A DNA stretch of 64,000 nucleotides from Streptomyces lincolnensis (GCF_001685355.1 NZ_CP016438.1:9238001-9302000), one strand, 5' to 3'; numbered from the stretch's first letter, positions 8,696-17,472 are shown. Translations and numbers: made by a program. The notes: generated by a model not told the origin, from the letters alone.

Positions 8696-10303
8696 GTGCT
8701 CACCCCCCACCCCCCTCGCCCTCCCTACCCACCGCCCGGTGGAGTTCCGGAGGAATCCGACGAGAATCTCGGCGCCGCTCTCAGAGGCCGCCCGGACCAC
8801 GAGGTCACCCAGGTCGTGGCGTTCCTCATGGCGCGGCACTGGCGGCAGGCCCACGAGTACGCGGTGATCTGCCTCGCCGGCGAGGACTCCGCCTCCATCG
8901 TCACCGCCGCCTCCTTCCACCAGGTACTCGACCGTGTCGGCCTCGGCGAGACGGCCGTGGCGCTGCGCCCGCGACTGCTGGTGACCGTGCGGGAGACCGT
9001 CCGGCAGTGGGCGGCCGAGGACCGGATATCCGATGTTCTGCCGGATCTCCGGAAAACCGCCGGTAGTCGCGGTATGCGGCCGGCCCGGTTCCTGACGCCC
9101 GAAAACCGCAAGCTGGCCGAACGGTCATTCCACGCCCTTCCCGGACTTTTTCGGTGCGTGTTGTGGCATGTGGAGGTGGAAGGAGAGTCGTTAACCGTCC
9201 CCGCCGCTCTCCTCGGCATGGATACCGACACCGCGTCGGTGTCGCTCGAACAGGCGCGTGAAAAATTCCGTGAAGGTTGTGTTCAGGCCCATCGGGAACT
9301 CGCGCCGACCCAGGAATGCCGCTACTACAACCGCCTCCTCGACGTTCCCATTCGCCGCGGCGGGGCCCTGCTGCCGGATGTCCGGCAGCATCTGGGGGAG
9401 TGCCGCCACTGCCATCACGCGGCCGAACAACTGAGCCATTTCGAGGGCGGATTGGGTGTCCTGCTGACCGAGGCGGTGCTCGGCCCGGAAGGCCGCCGCT
9501 ACCTCGACACCCGTCCGGGCCGGGCCGACGAGGAGCCGCGCACCCGCGGCTCGGGCCGGCACGGCGGCGGACGCAGACGCCTCCTGCCGGCCATCCCCGG
9601 TATGCCCGCCGCCCTCCGCCGCCCGACCCCGCAAGGACCGCGCTCTTCCCGCACCCTGGTCGCCGGCGTCGGCCTCGCCTCCGCCGGCCTCTTCACCGCG
9701 TTGCTCGTCGGCGGCCTGTGGACGGACGACGACGGCGCCGCCCCGGCCGCCTCCACCAGCGCCACCGGCGGCCTCGGCACGACCCCCGGCGCCTCCTCGG
9801 GCACGGCCCACCTCCCCGCCGGGCCCGGAATCACCAGGCTGCGCAACGCCGCCGCCGGCCTGTGCGTCGATATCGACGGCGAACCCAAGGCCGGCACCGG
9901 GACCGAACTGGCGGCCTGCTCCGACGCGCCGACCCAGCAGTGGTCGTACGAGGACGACGGGCTGCTGCGCAGCGTGGCCGAACCGGACCTGTGCCTGGAC
10001 TCGCACCTGGCCGCCGGCATGCCGGCCCTCGGCAGCTGCGCCGCGGAGAACGCAAGGCGCGGCGACGACGTCCGCTACGACCTCACGGTCCGGGGAGAGG
10101 TGCTGCCCCGCTGGGACGGGCGCCTGGCCCTCGCCCCCACCACCGACGACCCGGGCGCCGACCTCGTCGTCAAGATCCGCGACGGCTCCGCCCGACAGCG
10201 CTGGCTCACCGACCCGGTCTCCACGGCGAGCCCCGGTTCCCTGTCCGGGGCCGGGACGAAGACGCCCTCGACGCGGGTGGTGGAGGTCTCCGACCGGGCG
10301 TAG
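8696..10303 (+). CDS. Membrane-anchored protein with sigma-factor-like/zinc-finger N-terminal half and ricin-type beta-trefoil domain
   Basis: A 535-residue protein. The GTG at 8696 follows GAAGGAA by 8 bases. Residues about 20-245 are helical and resemble an ECF-sigma/anti-sigma arrangement: LPGLFRCVLWHVEVEGESLTVPAALLGMD looks like sigma region 4, and HLGECRHCHHAAEQL (about residue 230) is an H-x3-C-x2-C zinc motif as in ZAS anti-sigma factors. A basic linker precedes one transmembrane helix (TLVAGVGLASAGLFTALLVG, about 322-341), then a low-complexity Ala/Thr/Gly linker. The C-terminal 150 residues form a ricin-like lectin domain (LRNAAAGLCVDIDG, QQWSYEDDGLLRS, CLDS). The topology suggests a cytoplasmic regulatory half and an outside glycan-binding half, but function is unproven. 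Confidence 0.75.
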   Translation: MLTPHPPRPPYPPPGGVPEESDENLGAALRGRPDHEVTQVVAFLMARHWRQAHEYAVICLAGEDSASIVTAASFHQVLDRVGLGETAVALRPRLLVTVRETVRQWAAEDRISDVLPDLRKTAGSRGMRPARFLTPENRKLAERSFHALPGLFRCVLWHVEVEGESLTVPAALLGMDTDTASVSLEQAREKFREGCVQAHRELAPTQECRYYNRLLDVPIRRGGALLPDVRQHLGECRHCHHAAEQLSHFEGGLGVLLTEAVLGPEGRRYLDTRPGRADEEPRTRGSGRHGGGRRRLLPAIPGMPAALRRPTPQGPRSSRTLVAGVGLASAGLFTALLVGGLWTDDDGAAPAASTSATGGLGTTPGASSGTAHLPAGPGITRLRNAAAGLCVDIDGEPKAGTGTELAACSDAPTQQWSYEDDGLLRSVAEPDLCLDSHLAAGMPALGSCAAENARRGDDVRYDLTVRGEVLPRWDGRLALAPTTDDPGADLVVKIRDGSARQRWLTDPVSTASPGSLSGAGTKTPSTRVVEVSDRA

Positions 10304-10325
10304 CCGCGGGACGATCGCCCCGGGT

Positions 10326-11534
10326 TCAGTCGACCGTGAGATCACCGGGGCCGATCGTGGCCGGGCCGGCGTGGCCGGACAGGGCGAGGGTGAGGTCGAA
10401 CTCCGCCAGCAGACAGCGGATGACGTGCTCGACGCCCGCCTGCCCGTCGAGCCCGAGGCCGTAGACGTAGGGGCGTCCCACGAGCACCGCCTGCGCGCCG
10501 AGTGCCAGGGCCTTGAAGATGTCGTCGCCGGTGCGGACTCCGCTGTCGAACAGGACGGTCAGCCGGTCGCCGACCGCTTGTGCGATCCGGGGCAGCGCGT
10601 CGGCGGCCGCGACCGCGCCGGCCACCTGGCGGCCGCCGTGGTTGGACACCACCACGCCGTCCATCCCGGCGTCGGCGGCGAGCCGGGCGTCGTCCGGGTG
10701 CAGGACACCCTTGAGGACGATCGGACCGTCCCAGTTCTCGCGCAGGAACGTCAGGTCCGGCCAGGTCTTGGCGGGGTCGGAGAACATGCCGACGAAGTGC
10801 ATCACGGCCGCGTTCGGATCCTCGTGCACCGGCTTGGCCAGCCCTGCCTGGAAGGCCGGGTCGGAGAAGTAGTTGGCGGTGCCCACACCGCGCAGGAACG
10901 GCAGATACGCCTGGTCGAGGTCGCGCGGCCGCCAGGACAGCATCGGAGTGTCGAGGGTGACGACGAGCACGGTGAACCCGGCCGCCTTCGCCCGGCCCAG
11001 GAAACTCCGGGCCACCTCGGGATCCTTGGGCCAGTACAGCTGGAACCACCGCTCGGCGTCCCCCATCGCCTCCGCGACCTGCTCCATCGGGGTGCTGGAC
11101 GCCGACGACAGGATGTACGGCACTCCCTGCGCCGCCGCGGCCCGGGCGGCGGCCGGCTCGGCGTCCGGGTGCATGATCGACAGCACGCCGACCGGTGCCA
11201 GGGCCAGCGGGGCGGGCAGCGCGCGGCCCAACACCTCGACGGACAGGTCCCGTTCGTGCACGTCCCGCAGCATGCGCGGCACGATCCGGCGCCGCTCCAG
11301 AGCCGCCCGGTTGGCCCGCGCCGTACTGCCGTCGCCCGCGCTGCCCGCCACATAGCCGACCGGACCGGGACCGAGCCGCCGCTCGGTGAGTTCCTCCAGC
11401 CGTGTCAGATCGGTGGGCAGGCGCGGGACGGCGCCCGACATCCCGTTCAGATAGATCTCGTACTGGAAGTCCGCCCAGTGCTTGGCCATCCGTACGCCCA
11501 GCCTCTCCTCGTCGAGCCGCGTCGCCCCGACCAT
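10326..11534 (-). CDS. Lactate 2-monooxygenase / FMN-dependent alpha-hydroxy-acid oxidase
   Basis: A 402-residue FMN enzyme of the LldD/glycolate-oxidase family. Landmarks are the N-terminal FQYEIYLNGMSGAVPRLP typical of lactate monooxygenase, LAPVGVLSIMHPDAE, FQLYWPKDPEVA, VVSNHGGRQVAG (active-site His and Arg) and FDSGVRTGDDIFKALALGAQAVLVGRP (FMN phosphate binding). It should oxidise L-lactate, either to acetate, CO2 and water or to pyruvate. Two starts are possible: ATG 11534, with no clear ribosome site, or ATG 11489 (MAKHWADFQYE), which has GAGGAGAGG upstream and fits family length; the second may be correct. The permease gene lies 22 bp upstream on the same strand. Confidence 0.88.
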   Translation of the reverse strand: MVGATRLDEERLGVRMAKHWADFQYEIYLNGMSGAVPRLPTDLTRLEELTERRLGPGPVGYVAGSAGDGSTARANRAALERRRIVPRMLRDVHERDLSVEVLGRALPAPLALAPVGVLSIMHPDAEPAAARAAAAQGVPYILSSASSTPMEQVAEAMGDAERWFQLYWPKDPEVARSFLGRAKAAGFTVLVVTLDTPMLSWRPRDLDQAYLPFLRGVGTANYFSDPAFQAGLAKPVHEDPNAAVMHFVGMFSDPAKTWPDLTFLRENWDGPIVLKGVLHPDDARLAADAGMDGVVVSNHGGRQVAGAVAAADALPRIAQAVGDRLTVLFDSGVRTGDDIFKALALGAQAVLVGRPYVYGLGLDGQAGVEHVIRCLLAEFDLTLALSGHAGPATIGPGDLTVD

Positions 11535-11556
11535 ACTGGCCGGTACGGCGCCGGGG

Positions 11557-13191
11557 TCAGGCCCGGGACGCGGCCGGGGGAGCGATCTCGTCGGCAGGAG
11601 TTCCGGGACCGGTGATGGGCGGCACCGGCACGTCGACCGTGCGGGCCAGTCGCGCGCCCTCGGGCCCGTACACCGCCCGCGGCTCGGGGAAGATCCACAG
11701 CAGGGCCAGGAACAGCACCGCGGCCACGACCAGCGACAGCGGCAGGCCGATGTCCACGCCGTTGGCGAGATCCCCGAGCGGTCCGACGAACTGGCCGGGA
11801 ATGTTGGTGAAGAGCACGCCGACCAGGGCGGACACCCACCAGGCGGTCAGCCCCCGCCAGTTCCAGCCGTGCGCGAACCAGTAACGGCCGCCGCGCTGAC
11901 GGCGGTTGAAGACCTGGAGCGCCTCCGGGTCGTACCAGCCGCGCCGGGTGAACCAGCCCAGCATCATCACGACCATCCAGGGCGTCGTACACGTGATGAT
12001 CATGGTGGCGAAGGTCGAGATCGACCGCACGAGGTCCAGGCCGAACCGTCCGACGAAGATGAACACGATCGACAGCGCGCCGACCAGGACGGTCGCCCGC
12101 ACCCGCGACAGCCGCGGGAACACCGAGGAGAAGTCGAGCCCCGTGCCGTACAGGGCCGTCGTCCCCGTCGACATCCCACCGATCAGGGCAAGTAGACAGA
12201 CCGGCAGGAAGAACCAGCCGGGCGAGATCGCCAGCAGCCCGCCCACGAAGTCGGGCGCCGCCGGGTCGACGTAGTCCGGCGCCTTCGCGGCGATGATGCT
12301 CGCGGTCGCCAGCCCGAAGACGAACGGCACCAGGGTCGCGATCTGCGACAGGAAGGCGGCACCCACCACCCGGCGGCGCGGGGTGTTCGCCGGGATGTAG
12401 CGCGACCAGTCGCCCAGGAAGGCACCGAAGGACACCGGGTTCGACAGCACGATCAGCGCCGCGCCGATGAACGACGGCCAGAACAGCGCGTCGGTCGCCG
12501 CGTCCGCCGACTCCGTGAAGACGCCCGCGTACGACGGGTCGAAGTCCCCGGCGAAGGCGACCGCGCCCAGCAGGAACAGCACCGTCGCCGAGGCCACCGC
12601 GACCTTGTTGACGAACAGCATGAACCGGAAGCCGTACACGCACACCGCGAGCACCAGCCCGGCGAACAGCGCGTACGCGACGCCGTAGGACACGTCGTCG
12701 CGCTCCAGGCCGAAGAGCCGGTGGGCGCCGCCGACCAGGGCGTCGCCGGAGCTCCACACCGAGATGGAGAAGAACGCGACGGCGGTGAGCAGCGACAGGA
12801 ACGAGCCGACCACCCGGCCGTGCACACCGAGGTGGGCCGACGAGGAGACGGCGTTGTTGGTGCCGTTGGCCGGCCCGAACACCGCCATCGGGCACAGGAT
12901 CAGCGCGCCGACGACGACGCCGAGGAGGGTGGCGGCCAGGCCCTGCCAGAAGGACAGGCCGAACAGGATCGGGAAGGCGCCGAGGACACAGGTGGAGAAG
13001 GTGTTGGCGCCGCCGAAGGCGAGGCGGAACAGATCGAGCGGACGCGCGGTGCGGTCCGCGTCCGGGATGCGCTCCACGCCATGCGCCTCGACCTCGGTCA
13101 GGGCAGGGGGCGCGGGCGGAGCGGCGGGGGAGACGGCGGCCGGCTGTGCGGACTGCTCGGAGTGCTCGGGCTGTTGGGGCTGCGGGGACAC
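11557..13191 (-). CDS. NCS1-family nucleobase:cation symporter (purine-cytosine permease)
   Basis: A 544-residue membrane protein with about 12 transmembrane helices and a Pro/Ala-rich cytoplasmic N-terminus. The family pattern of Transp_cyt_pur is clear: LAFGGANTFSTCVLGAFPILFGLSFWQ at the first helix, GPANGTNNAVSSSAHLGVHGRVVGS, then NPVSFGAFLGDWSRYIP in the helix 6 region. It should import a nucleobase or related small molecule (cytosine, hydantoin, allantoin or similar) with H+ or Na+. Translation starts at GTG 13191 with GGAG five bases upstream. It is followed by the FMN oxidase gene, which makes co-regulated uptake and oxidation possible, but the real substrate is not evident. Confidence 0.9.
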   Translation of the reverse strand: MSPQPQQPEHSEQSAQPAAVSPAAPPAPPALTEVEAHGVERIPDADRTARPLDLFRLAFGGANTFSTCVLGAFPILFGLSFWQGLAATLLGVVVGALILCPMAVFGPANGTNNAVSSSAHLGVHGRVVGSFLSLLTAVAFFSISVWSSGDALVGGAHRLFGLERDDVSYGVAYALFAGLVLAVCVYGFRFMLFVNKVAVASATVLFLLGAVAFAGDFDPSYAGVFTESADAATDALFWPSFIGAALIVLSNPVSFGAFLGDWSRYIPANTPRRRVVGAAFLSQIATLVPFVFGLATASIIAAKAPDYVDPAAPDFVGGLLAISPGWFFLPVCLLALIGGMSTGTTALYGTGLDFSSVFPRLSRVRATVLVGALSIVFIFVGRFGLDLVRSISTFATMIITCTTPWMVVMMLGWFTRRGWYDPEALQVFNRRQRGGRYWFAHGWNWRGLTAWWVSALVGVLFTNIPGQFVGPLGDLANGVDIGLPLSLVVAAVLFLALLWIFPEPRAVYGPEGARLARTVDVPVPPITGPGTPADEIAPPAASRA

Positions 13192-13432
13192 GGGGGCTCC
13201 AGCGGGGACGGGGCGGTGGAGCGCGGGGTGGCGCGACGGTGGGGACGGGTGGTCGCCGACGCCGGGGTGTGCGGCGGTGACGCGGCCCGTCCTCTCGGCG
13301 GTCTGCCGACCGTACGGCGGCGCACCGGGCCCGGAACAGAAGACGGTTCATCCATCTTCGGGGCCCCGGCTGTGCGCATCGTCCACCGGGCTCATCCGCC
13401 TGCCTCATCCACCGGTTTCCTCCGTTCGCCGG

Positions 13433-13984
13433 TCACTCCTCGTCGGCCGGGCTGTCCTCGGGCTCGGCGTCGGGCCCCTGCGCCCGCACCCGCTGGACGT
13501 GTTCCAGGGACTCGCGGAGTTCGGCGAGCCAGTCGTCGGTGTGGCGCTGGACCAGACGCACGCACCAGGCGAGGGCGTCGCTGCGGCTGCGGGCCACCCC
13601 TCCGGCGATGAGGGTGTCGAGGACCTGGCGCTCGGGCTGCCGCAGCCGGGTCATGACGGGGGCCGCGACATGGGTGAACAGGGCGCGCTCCGGGCCGCAC
13701 TCGACACCCCAGGAGACCTTCCGGCCGAACCGGTGCTCGGCGTCCCGTGCCACCGCGATCCGGGTGTCGCGGGTGCGTTCCCGGAACTCCTGGATCCGGC
13801 CCTGTACGGCGGCCTCCCGCTCGGCGGCCGGGGCGTCCTCGTCCAGCCGGGGTTCGGGAACACGGCCGACGACGGTGATCTCCTCGCGGTCGACGGTCAC
13901 CTCGACGAGCTCCTCGAACAGATCGTCCGGCAGCCGGCCGGCGAACCACCCGCGCAGTTTCTCTCGCTGCTCTGTCGTAATCAT
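13433..13984 (-). CDS. Conserved hypothetical protein
   Basis: A 183-residue soluble protein starting at MITTEQREKLRGWFAGRLPDD; the ATG at 13984 follows a weak GGTGA. I do not recognise a catalytic domain. The C-terminal segment LDTLIAGGVARSRSDALAWCVRLVQRH resembles the helix-turn-helix of ribbon-helix-helix proteins, and the tail is acidic (DAEPEDSPADEE). The middle has many charged residues (REAAVQGRIQEFRERTRD) suited to helices. It stands alone between the permease and the divergent protease inhibitor. A DNA-binding or partner-binding role is only a guess. Confidence 0.65.
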   Translation of the reverse strand: MITTEQREKLRGWFAGRLPDDLFEELVEVTVDREEITVVGRVPEPRLDEDAPAAEREAAVQGRIQEFRERTRDTRIAVARDAEHRFGRKVSWGVECGPERALFTHVAAPVMTRLRQPERQVLDTLIAGGVARSRSDALAWCVRLVQRHTDDWLAELRESLEHVQRVRAQGPDAEPEDSPADEE

Positions 13985-14312
13985 GTAATCACCATTACTC
14001 GGCACACGAGGGAACGCAAGAGTCCGCGTTCCGGGTGCGCTCAGGGCGGAAAAGCGGAATGTTTCAGGCCTATTGCCGAGCGGGGGAGATCCGGCCATCG
14101 GGTCGGATCGGTCGATCAAGAACCGCTCGCTTCGGGGGTCGTGGCGTTCGAGTTCCGTCACTTCGCGCCACTGATTCAATACGCAATGTTACCGAAACCC
14201 ATGGGGTCGATGTGAGTTTCGGCGGCGGACTCGGCAGACTCGCGCTCGCCGCAGTCGGCACCGACCGGGTCGGTTGTGGCACACCCTCGAATCCAGCGGA
14301 AGGATGCACACA
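13985..14312. other. Divergent intergenic region
   Basis: 328 bases between the divergent hypothetical gene and the protease inhibitor, presumably holding both promoters. A small inverted repeat (CCGAAAC at 14192-14198, GTTTCGG at 14216-14222) is a possible regulator site. No gene is supported. Confidence 0.5.
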
Positions 14313-14744
14313 ATGCGGAACACCGCGCGCTGGGCGACGACCCTCGCCCTCACGGCCACCGCCGTCGGCGGACCCCTCACGGGTACCGCGCTCGCCGCCC
14401 AGTCCACCCCGGCCACGCTCTACGCCCCCTCGGCCCTGGTGCTCACCGTGGGCCACGGCGACAGCGCGGCCCTCGCCACCCCGGAACGCGCGGTCACCCT
14501 GACCTGCGCGCCGAACGCCTCCGGAACGCATCCCGCGGCGGCCCAGGCCTGCGCCGAACTGCGCGCCGTCGACGGCGACTTCGACGCCCTGGCGGTGAGA
14601 AGCGACATCCGGTGCACCAAGCAGTACGACCCGGTGGTCGTCACCGTGGACGGTGTCTGGAGGGGCCAGCGCGTCTCCTACGAGCGCACCTTCGGCAACG
14701 AGTGCGTGAGGAGCTCCTACGGGAGCGGCGTCTTCACGTTCTGA
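14313..14744 (+). CDS. Subtilisin-inhibitor-like (SSI/SIL) secreted protease inhibitor
   Basis: A 143-residue secreted protein with a signal peptide ([20 protein letters not shown], cleavage near TALA-AQS), GGAAGGA upstream of the ATG and the classical SSI size. The mature part shows the SSI pattern [16 protein letters not shown] and four cysteines: [16 protein letters not shown] forms one loop, and RCTKQYDP with NECV the other. The reactive-site loop reads C-T-K/Q-Y-D-P, so the P1 residue is Lys, as in trypsin-directed SIL proteins, whereas SSI itself has Met. It should inhibit extracellular serine proteases of the producer or competitors. Streptomyces SILs are linked to aerial mycelium timing. 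A secreted S1 protease is encoded 13 kb downstream. Confidence 0.93.
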   Translation: MRNTARWATTLALTATAVGGPLTGTALAAQSTPATLYAPSALVLTVGHGDSAALATPERAVTLTCAPNASGTHPAAAQACAELRAVDGDFDALAVRSDIRCTKQYDPVVVTVDGVWRGQRVSYERTFGNECVRSSYGSGVFTF

Positions 14745-14832
14745 GACCGGGGTCCCGTGGTCCCCGTGAACCCTTCAGGAGGCCCGCGACCGGGGAGTGC
14801 GAGCTCCTGTCACGGGGACCTGTGATCCCGCA

Positions 14833-14876
14833 CCAGGGGTCGGCGGACGGAGTGGGGCCGTCCGCCGGCCCCCTGG
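14833..14876. terminator. Bidirectional hairpin terminator between protease inhibitor and STAS gene
   Basis: Stem arms CGGCGGACGG (14841-14850) and CCGTCCGCCG (14858-14867) close a 7-base loop, extended by an outer CCAGGGG/CCCCTGG pairing. It lies between convergent genes. Confidence 0.8.
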
Positions 14877-14878
14877 CA

Positions 14879-15250
14879 TCAGACCGGCTCGTCGGGCAGT
14901 CGCGGCAGGGCGGGAAAGCGCCCCGCCAGCCCCGAGGCGCGCAGCAGCCGCAGGACGCGCGGCTGGTCCGAGACGACACGGAGCCGCCCGTCGCGCTCCT
15001 TGGCCCGGCGGTCCGCACGGCACAGCACCCGCAGTCCCGAGCAGTCGAAGAAGTCCACGTACCGCAGGTCCACCAGGACGTCCGGCCCGGGGCCCGAGGT
15101 CGCCGCGTCCAGGTGCTCGGCGAGGAGGTGCGCGGTCGCCACGTCGATCTCGCCCGAGACCTCGACCACCGTGAAGGGACCGCTGGCCCGGGTACGGGCG
15201 TTCTGGTTCGTCACCGGTGGTGCGGGGGCGGGCTCGTCGTCGGGCGTCAT
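14879..15250 (-). CDS. STAS-domain anti-sigma factor antagonist
   Basis: A 123-residue single-domain protein of the SpoIIAA/BldG/RsbV family. The beta-strand pattern FTVVEVSGEIDVATAHLLAEHL and the motif DLRYVDFFDCSGLRVL are typical; the Ser in DCSGL is the residue phosphorylated by the partner kinase anti-sigma factor. Unphosphorylated, it would bind the anti-sigma and free a sigma factor. ATG 15250 has GGAG at proper spacing; an in-frame codon 8 residues earlier is less likely. No cognate anti-sigma or sigma gene is adjacent, so the partner is elsewhere. Confidence 0.88.
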   Translation of the reverse strand: MTPDDEPAPAPPVTNQNARTRASGPFTVVEVSGEIDVATAHLLAEHLDAATSGPGPDVLVDLRYVDFFDCSGLRVLCRADRRAKERDGRLRVVSDQPRVLRLLRASGLAGRFPALPRLPDEPV

Positions 15251-15355
15251 GTCCTCTCCACCTCGGCGGGGCACGCGTGTGGTCTCGGTAGTTACCCCGG
15301 CCGGGTCGGCTACATCCCTGTGGAGGGACCCGCAAGATCTGGTTCACTCGACCTA

Positions 15356-15387
15356 GTGAATTTCTGTCAACAGGATTGACAATTCAC
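15356..15387. repeat. AT-rich inverted repeat upstream of STAS gene
   Basis: GTGAATT...GTCAA is mirrored by TTGAC-AATTCAC with a 5-base loop and a 3-base bulge. It lies between the STAS promoter side and the end of the CDGSH operon and could be an operator or a terminator. It stands out by low GC. Confidence 0.5.
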
Positions 15388-15400
15388 GTGTAGAGGTCAA

Positions 15401-15604
15401 CTAGCCCTGGGTCCGGTCCCGGTGGCTGGTGTCGCACCACGGATAGCGGCGACTGCGGCGGCAGGTGCACAGGGCCACCCGGAAGCGGTCCGAGGTGACC
15501 GTCGTGCCGTCCTCCAGCTCCACTTCCACCGGTCCCTCCACCAGGAGCGGGCCCTTGCGCCGCAGGGTGATCCGCCGGGGGTGCTCAGACGGGGAGTTCG
15601 GCAC
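15401..15604 (-). CDS. CDGSH-type iron-sulfur protein
   Basis: A 67-residue protein with the [2Fe-2S]-binding CDGSH (mitoNEET-like) signature: C-T-C...RYP-W-C-D-T-S-H supplies three Cys and one His ligand. The preceding strand LLVEGPVEVELEDGTTV is also typical. Such proteins carry labile clusters and act in redox or iron-sulfur handling. Its start overlaps the end of the methyltransferase gene by 20 bp, and it is the last gene of a three-gene unit with a diiron redox enzyme. Confidence 0.88.
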   Translation of the reverse strand: MPNSPSEHPRRITLRRKGPLLVEGPVEVELEDGTTVTSDRFRVALCTCRRSRRYPWCDTSHRDRTQG

Positions 15605-16250
15605 GGACGACCACCAGTTCCTCGTTCTCGTCGGTGGGGGAGAGCAGCCCGCGCCGCCGCAACCAGCGCTCGCGGCCCCGCAGTACGGGACCGAACGCGA
15701 TCCGGCTCCGACGGGTCACGGAGGCCTTCAGGCCGGCCGCGCGCAGCCGATCGAGGGTCCGCCCCGGATCGCTCAGCGCGGAGTGCACCATCAGCAGGAC
15801 CCCGCCGGGCCGCAGCAGCGTCGGCGCCTGCTCGCAGATCCGGTCCAGGACGAGCCGCCCGTCGCGGCCCGCGTCCCAGGCCCGGGCGGTGCCCCGGGGC
15901 GGCCGGGCGCCCGTGGGGGCGGGCACGTACGGCGGGTTGGTGAGGATGAGGTCGTACAGACGGTCCTGGACGGGGGTGAAGAGGTCCCCGCGCCGGACCC
16001 GGACCGGCACCCCGGCCACCCGGACGTTGAACCAGGCCGTGCAGACCGCACGCCAGGACACGTCCACCGCGGTCACCCGGGTTCCGCGCCGCGCGGCCTC
16101 GATGGCCAGCGCCCCGCTCCCGGTACCCACGTCGAGGACGTCCGCGCCCGGCGGCAACGGCTCTTCGGACAGGGCCCCGGCCAGCAGGGCGGTGTCCTCC
16201 TGCGGGGCGTACACACCCGGGAGGACCAGCGGCAGCATCAGAGGATTCAC
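15585..16250 (-). CDS. HemK/PrmC-like class I SAM-dependent methyltransferase
   Basis: A methyltransferase of about 221 residues. VLDVGTGSGALAIEAARRG is the SAM-binding motif I and LILTNPPYVPAP is the NPPY motif of amino-group (Gln/Asn/Lys or nucleobase) methyltransferases related to HemK2/PrmC. GVYAPQEDTALLAGAL near the start is the usual N-terminal motif. The GTG at 16250 overlaps the stop of the upstream gene as GTGA, which favours it; ATG 16271 (longer) or ATG 16238 (shorter) are alternatives and none has a strong ribosome site. The position between a diiron redox enzyme and a CDGSH protein argues for a specialised substrate rather than release factors. Confidence 0.85.
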   Translation of the reverse strand: MNPLMLPLVLPGVYAPQEDTALLAGALSEEPLPPGADVLDVGTGSGALAIEAARRGTRVTAVDVSWRAVCTAWFNVRVAGVPVRVRRGDLFTPVQDRLYDLILTNPPYVPAPTGARPPRGTARAWDAGRDGRLVLDRICEQAPTLLRPGGVLLMVHSALSDPGRTLDRLRAAGLKASVTRRSRIAFGPVLRGRERWLRRRGLLSPTDENEELVVVRAELPV

Positions 16251-17308
16251 GCGGATCGAGTACCCCGACATTCAGGAGATATCGGAGATTTCGATGTCCT
16301 TGGACCGTGCGGCGACGTGTCCAGCGGCGTACGCAGCGACGGGCGTCCCGCCCGCCAGGCACCCAGCACCTGCGCGGCGAACCGGTCCTCGACGTGGCCG
16401 GTGGCGTCGATCCCGAAGGCCACGTCGGAGGCGAGATGCGGCTCCTCGGCCAGCAGACCGCCGATGACGTCGTGGCGGACGACCTGCTCGTGGACGGCGT
16501 CGGCCTCGACGTGCTCGTCGTAGAAGAACTCGGCGGCCGGGCCGGCGTCCGTGCGGCGCATCGCCTCGGCCAGCCGCCGGGAGCCGGGCGAGGAGGTGAT
16601 CTCCACCGCCGCGAAGTGGCCCACCAGGGCTCCCCGCAGGGACCGGTGCAGACCGAAGAGGGACATCAGGTTGACCGTGGCCAGCAGCTCCGCGGAGGCC
16701 GCGTCGAGATAGCGGCCGTACGCCGTGTCCAGGCCCAGGTCCGTCATCAGGTCGGCGAACAGCTTCGCGTGCACCCGGTCGGGGCGGCCGCCGCCGTACT
16801 CGTCGAACTCCACCGCCGCCATGCCCGCCTTGGCCCGGCCCCACAGCCGGGGCAGCACCCAGGCGTGCGGGTCCGCCTCCTTGAGGTGGTAGAGCGAGCG
16901 CTGCGCCGCGTACTCGCGCAGCTGCCACAACGCGCCCTCCTCGCGCAGGTAATGGGTGACACCGCTGCCCTCGACGGGCTCGACCAGGAGCTCCGCCAGG
17001 GCGTCGTCGACACTGTCGTGGACGGTGGTGTCGGCGCGCAGGGCCGACAGGAAGCGGTGCTCCAGTGCGGCACGGACGCGCAGCACCTCGGGGTCCCACT
17101 CGCGGTCCGGCGAGACGCCGGCGAAGCCGCGGTAGTGCAGCTCGTAGCAGAGGTACAGAGCGAGCTGGAGATCGTCGCCGTAGGCTGCCGCGGCCGCGAT
17201 GTCCTCGGGGCGCGGGAGGGGGCCGGCGCCCCGCAGGTGCTCCGCGACGGCCGCGGAGACGGGGCCCCGGGGGGTCGGCAGCCGTGGTTCCCGGCTCTCG
17301 TGTGGCAT
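16247..17308 (-). CDS. Iron-containing redox enzyme (heme-oxygenase-like diiron family)
   Basis: A 353-residue all-helical protein. Key segments are YLCYELHYRGFAGV, LREYAAQRSLYHLKEADPHAWVLPRLWGRAKAGMAAVEFDEYGGG and EFFYDEHVEADAVHEQVVRHDVIGG. These Glu/His pairs fit the metal ligands of heme-oxygenase-like diiron oxidases (HDO). The ATG at 17308 begins MPHESREPRLPTP. It heads the unit redox enzyme, methyltransferase, CDGSH protein with stop-start overlaps, a combination I recall as recurring in Streptomyces. The reaction is unknown; O2-dependent oxidation of a small molecule or a cofactor-related step is an inference. Confidence 0.82.
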   Translation of the reverse strand: MPHESREPRLPTPRGPVSAAVAEHLRGAGPLPRPEDIAAAAAYGDDLQLALYLCYELHYRGFAGVSPDREWDPEVLRVRAALEHRFLSALRADTTVHDSVDDALAELLVEPVEGSGVTHYLREEGALWQLREYAAQRSLYHLKEADPHAWVLPRLWGRAKAGMAAVEFDEYGGGRPDRVHAKLFADLMTDLGLDTAYGRYLDAASAELLATVNLMSLFGLHRSLRGALVGHFAAVEITSSPGSRRLAEAMRRTDAGPAAEFFYDEHVEADAVHEQVVRHDVIGGLLAEEPHLASDVAFGIDATGHVEDRFAAQVLGAWRAGRPSLRTPLDTSPHGPRTSKSPISPECRGTRSA

Positions 17309-17472
17309 GTGCGCCGGGTACCCCGGCCGTGCCGGGCCACCCGCCCACGCCCGGCTGTTCGACGCCGAGATCCTCGTGACGGCCTCCCCGGCCTCGGCTG
17401 CACGATCCCCGGCCGGGCGTGGACCTACTGGCACCCCGGCTCCGGACCCGACCAGTGCGCCACCCGAGGAGG

